Assembly (NCBI GenBank): GCA_011620245.1
Contig: WOZN01000056.1
Span: 1 to 7,836 of the forward strand
Length of the DNA: 7,836 bases
Direction of reading: 5' to 3'
From: Acidovorax sp.
GTDB taxonomy: Bacteria; Pseudomonadota; Gammaproteobacteria; Burkholderiales; Burkholderiaceae_C
Shown: one piece after another, positions 6,282-7,836 of the stretch
Layout: every line of letters starts with the position of its first letter
Position numbering within the stretch: the stretch's first letter is position 1
Made by a program: the position numbers and the translations under genes
Notes under the pieces: model-generated
Seen by the model: only the letters and a program-made list of their open reading frames with translations
The model's database searches: none
What the model was told of the DNA's origin: nothing

Positions 6282-7526
6282 ATGAGCCGTCGTCGCGTTG
6301 TCGTGACCGGCCTGGGGTGTGTCAGTCCCGTGGGTAACACGGTGGCGGATTCCTGGGCCAATGTCCTGGCCGGTAAGTCCGGCATTGATCTCATCACCAA
6401 GTTTGATACGTCGAACTTTTCCTGCAGGATTGCAGGCGAGGTCAAGGGATTTGACCTGGAGTCGTACATCAGCGCCAAGGATGCGCGCGCCATGGACACG
6501 TTCATCCATTTCGGCATCGCTGCGGCGGCCCAGGCGGTGCAGGACGCAGGCCTGCCCACCGGCGAGGCGCTGCACGACGAGCTGGCAACGCGCATTGCCT
6601 GTGTGATCGGTTCCGGTATTGGCGGCCTGCCGCTGATCGAGAAAACCCACGCCGAGTTGACCGCCCGAGGTCCTCGGCGTATCACTCCCTTTTTCGTGCC
6701 CGCTTCCATCATCAACATGGTGGCAGGGCATGTTTCCATACGATTTGGCTTCAAGGGGCCCAATCTTTCGGTGGTGACCGCGTGCACCACGGGCTTGCAC
6801 TGCATTGGCCAGGCCGGTCGCATGATTGAATACGGCGATGCCGATGTGGCCGTGGCGGGCGGCACCGAGTCCACCGTGTCGCCGCTGGGCGTGGGTGGCT
6901 TTGCCGCCATGCGCGCACTGTCCACGCGCAACGATGATCCCCAGACAGCTTCCCGCCCCTGGGACAAAGACCGTGATGGCTTTGTGCTGGGCGAGGGCGC
7001 CGGCATCATGGTGCTCGAAGAGTACGAGCACGCCAAGGCCCGCGGGGCCAAGATTTATGCCGAACTGACCGGCTTTGGCATGAGTGCCGATGCCGGGCAC
7101 ATGACCGCTCCGAGCATGGATGGCCCCCGCCGGGCGATGCTCAATGCCATGCACAACGCGGGCATCAACGCCGACCAGGTGGACTATCTCAATGCCCATG
7201 GCACGTCCACTCCGCTGGGTGATCTCAACGAGACCAATGCCATCAAGGCGGCCCTGGGTGCGCATGCCTACAAGACCGTAGTCAGCTCCACCAAGTCCAT
7301 GACCGGCCACCTGCTCGGTGGCGCTGGCGGTATTGAGAGCGTGTTCACCGTGCTGGCGCTGCACCACCAGAAAGTGCCGCCTACTATCAATATCTTCAAC
7401 CAGGATCCCGAGTGCGATCTGGACTTTTGCGCCAACACGGCGCGTGACATGCCAATCAACGTGGCTGTCAAAAACAACTTTGGCTTTGGTGGCACCAACG
7501 GCACGCTGGTCTTCAGGCGGATCTGA
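6282..7526 (+). CDS. fabF: Beta-ketoacyl-ACP synthase II (FabF)
   Basis: A 414-residue KAS II, which elongates acyl-ACP with malonyl-ACP. The Cys-His-His triad is complete: C168 in [10 protein letters not shown]306 in [11 protein letters not shown] and H343 in [13 protein letters not shown], with K338 also present. N-terminal [17 protein letters not shown] and the C-terminal [14 protein letters not shown] (398-411) are the standard ends. Full length, so it is not one of the shorter chain-length factors that lack the cysteine. AGAAGG (6267-6272) is 9 nt before the ATG. It sits 50 bp after acpP with no terminator between, so the two are likely co-transcribed from the acpP promoter. The stop codon lies inside a small inverted repeat. 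Confidence 0.97.
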   Translation: MSRRRVVVTGLGCVSPVGNTVADSWANVLAGKSGIDLITKFDTSNFSCRIAGEVKGFDLESYISAKDARAMDTFIHFGIAAAAQAVQDAGLPTGEALHDELATRIACVIGSGIGGLPLIEKTHAELTARGPRRITPFFVPASIINMVAGHVSIRFGFKGPNLSVVTACTTGLHCIGQAGRMIEYGDADVAVAGGTESTVSPLGVGGFAAMRALSTRNDDPQTASRPWDKDRDGFVLGEGAGIMVLEEYEHAKARGAKIYAELTGFGMSADAGHMTAPSMDGPRRAMLNAMHNAGINADQVDYLNAHGTSTPLGDLNETNAIKAALGAHAYKTVVSSTKSMTGHLLGGAGGIESVFTVLALHHQKVPPTINIFNQDPECDLDFCANTARDMPINVAVKNNFGFGGTNGTLVFRRI

Positions 7527-7557
7527 CAGCTTGCTGTCACCAGGCCCCGGTGGTGAC
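7524..7557 (+). other. Two alternative hairpins at the fabF 3' end
   Basis: TGACAGC (7524-7530) / GCTGTCA (7533-7539), which includes the fabF stop, and GTCACCA (7536-7542) / TGGTGAC (7551-7557) share bases 7536-7539 and cannot both form. No U-run follows either stem, so this is at best a Rho-dependent or 3'-protecting structure, not a standard terminator. Confidence 0.45.
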
Positions 7558-7606
7558 GGCGCTGGAAGCGGCGCCCAGCCATGCTGTGGCCCGTTCAATG
7601 GGTTAC

Positions 7607-7684
7607 GACTTACGCAAATAGGGTTGCCACAAGGGTACATGCCTTTGTGGCAGGTGGCTTGCCTGGACCTGTTTTGCGTAAGTC
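7607..7684. mobile_element. 78-bp element with perfect 12-bp terminal inverted repeats (possible IS remnant or MITE)
   Basis: GACTTACGCAAA (7607-7618) and TTTGCGTAAGTC (7673-7684) are exact reverse complements. Inside, TGCCACAA (7625-7632) pairs exactly with TTGTGGCA (7645-7652), and CAGGT (7651-7655) with ACCTG (7667-7671). The terminal sequence resembles insertion-sequence ends I have seen in several families; the family cannot be assigned by eye. Flanking bases (GGTTAC left, ATGTGG right) show no target duplication. No coding capacity. It may be a MITE, a solo remnant, or one end of a larger element running off the right edge. Confidence 0.45.
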
Positions 7685-7769
7685 ATGTGGGTGTAGCGGT
7701 CTGTTCACGCCCGGTTCAACCTAGAAACGGCAGTTGACCGCTTTGCTTCCATTGCCAAGCCGCATGAAA

Positions 7770-7835
7770 TCAACGCTTGATGGCTTCGATGGCGTTCACC
7801 TTATGGGTGAGAGCGCTATGCACCTGCCAGCACCG
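7770..7835 (-). CDS. Possible C-terminal end of an unidentified protein entering from the right edge
   Basis: On the minus strand an open frame runs from the right edge to a TGA at 7770-7772 and gives about 21 residues ending VHSALTHKVNAIEAIKR. The sequence looks protein-like but is too short to identify. If the inverted repeats at 7607-7684 are an insertion-sequence end, this could be the tail of its transposase; that is speculation. A plus-strand frame (ATG at 7764) is also open to the edge, so chance cannot be excluded. Confidence 0.2.
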   Translation of the reverse strand, partial: RCWQVHSALTHKVNAIEAIKR

Positions 7836-7836
7836 C

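Larger units (their letters stand above)
7527..7836. other. Non-coding or unassigned 3' flank of the fab cluster
   Basis: No convincing complete gene is present in these 310 bp. They contain the hairpin pair after fabF, the 78-bp inverted-repeat element, a further inverted repeat AGCGGTC (7695-7701) / GACCGCT (7736-7742), and the possible protein tail at the edge. From recall, related genomes often have an rpoE-type sigma factor operon soon after fabF; it is not seen here, perhaps because of an insertion. Confidence 0.5.

Noticed and set aside
6276..7640. 454-codon minus-strand frame opposite fabF
   Set aside because: Its Gly/His/Arg-rich sequence mirrors fabF codon usage; fabF itself is complete and recognisable.

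Overview
The window is the conserved type II fatty-acid synthesis (fab) cluster of a high-GC betaproteobacterium. The protein sequences read like Comamonadaceae (Acidovorax/Comamonas/Delftia relatives); this placement is from recall of family sequences, not a database search. Gene content and order match the Escherichia coli yceF / yceD-rpmF-plsX-fabH-fabD-fabG-acpP-fabF block, including yceF (maf) divergent from yceD.

Left part, minus strand (1-811): a maf/yceF-type nucleotide pyrophosphatase followed, through a 4-base ATGA overlap, by the start of an RsmI-like SAM-dependent methyltransferase that runs off the left edge. Only 25 bp separate maf from the divergent yceD.

Middle, plus strand (837-5560): yceD (DUF177) and rpmF (ribosomal protein L32). 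rpmF has its own good sigma70-type promoter, with a perfect TATAAT, and is followed by a clear Rho-independent terminator. Then come plsX, fabH, fabD and fabG. plsX/fabH and fabD/fabG overlap (TGATG and ATGA), so translation is probably coupled. fabH and fabD are separated by a 57-bp gap with a small palindromic repeat that seems to begin inside the last codons of fabH.

Right part (5561-7836): a long 431-bp gap precedes acpP. It holds a 168-bp imperfect palindrome that looks like a non-coding mobile or dispersed repeat, a separate perfect 20-bp palindrome, and an acpP-proximal promoter. acpP and fabF follow. After fabF, 310 bp carry no convincing gene. They contain two mutually exclusive hairpins at the fabF stop and a 78-bp element with perfect 12-bp inverted ends that may derive from an insertion sequence.

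How it works together: PlsX links acyl-ACP to phospholipid synthesis. FabD loads malonate onto AcpP, FabH starts chains, FabG reduces the ketoacyl intermediates and FabF elongates. YceD and L32 tie the locus to ribosome production. All coding genes are intact housekeeping genes with their catalytic residues. I found no new multi-gene system; the unusual content is in the non-coding repeats and signals.
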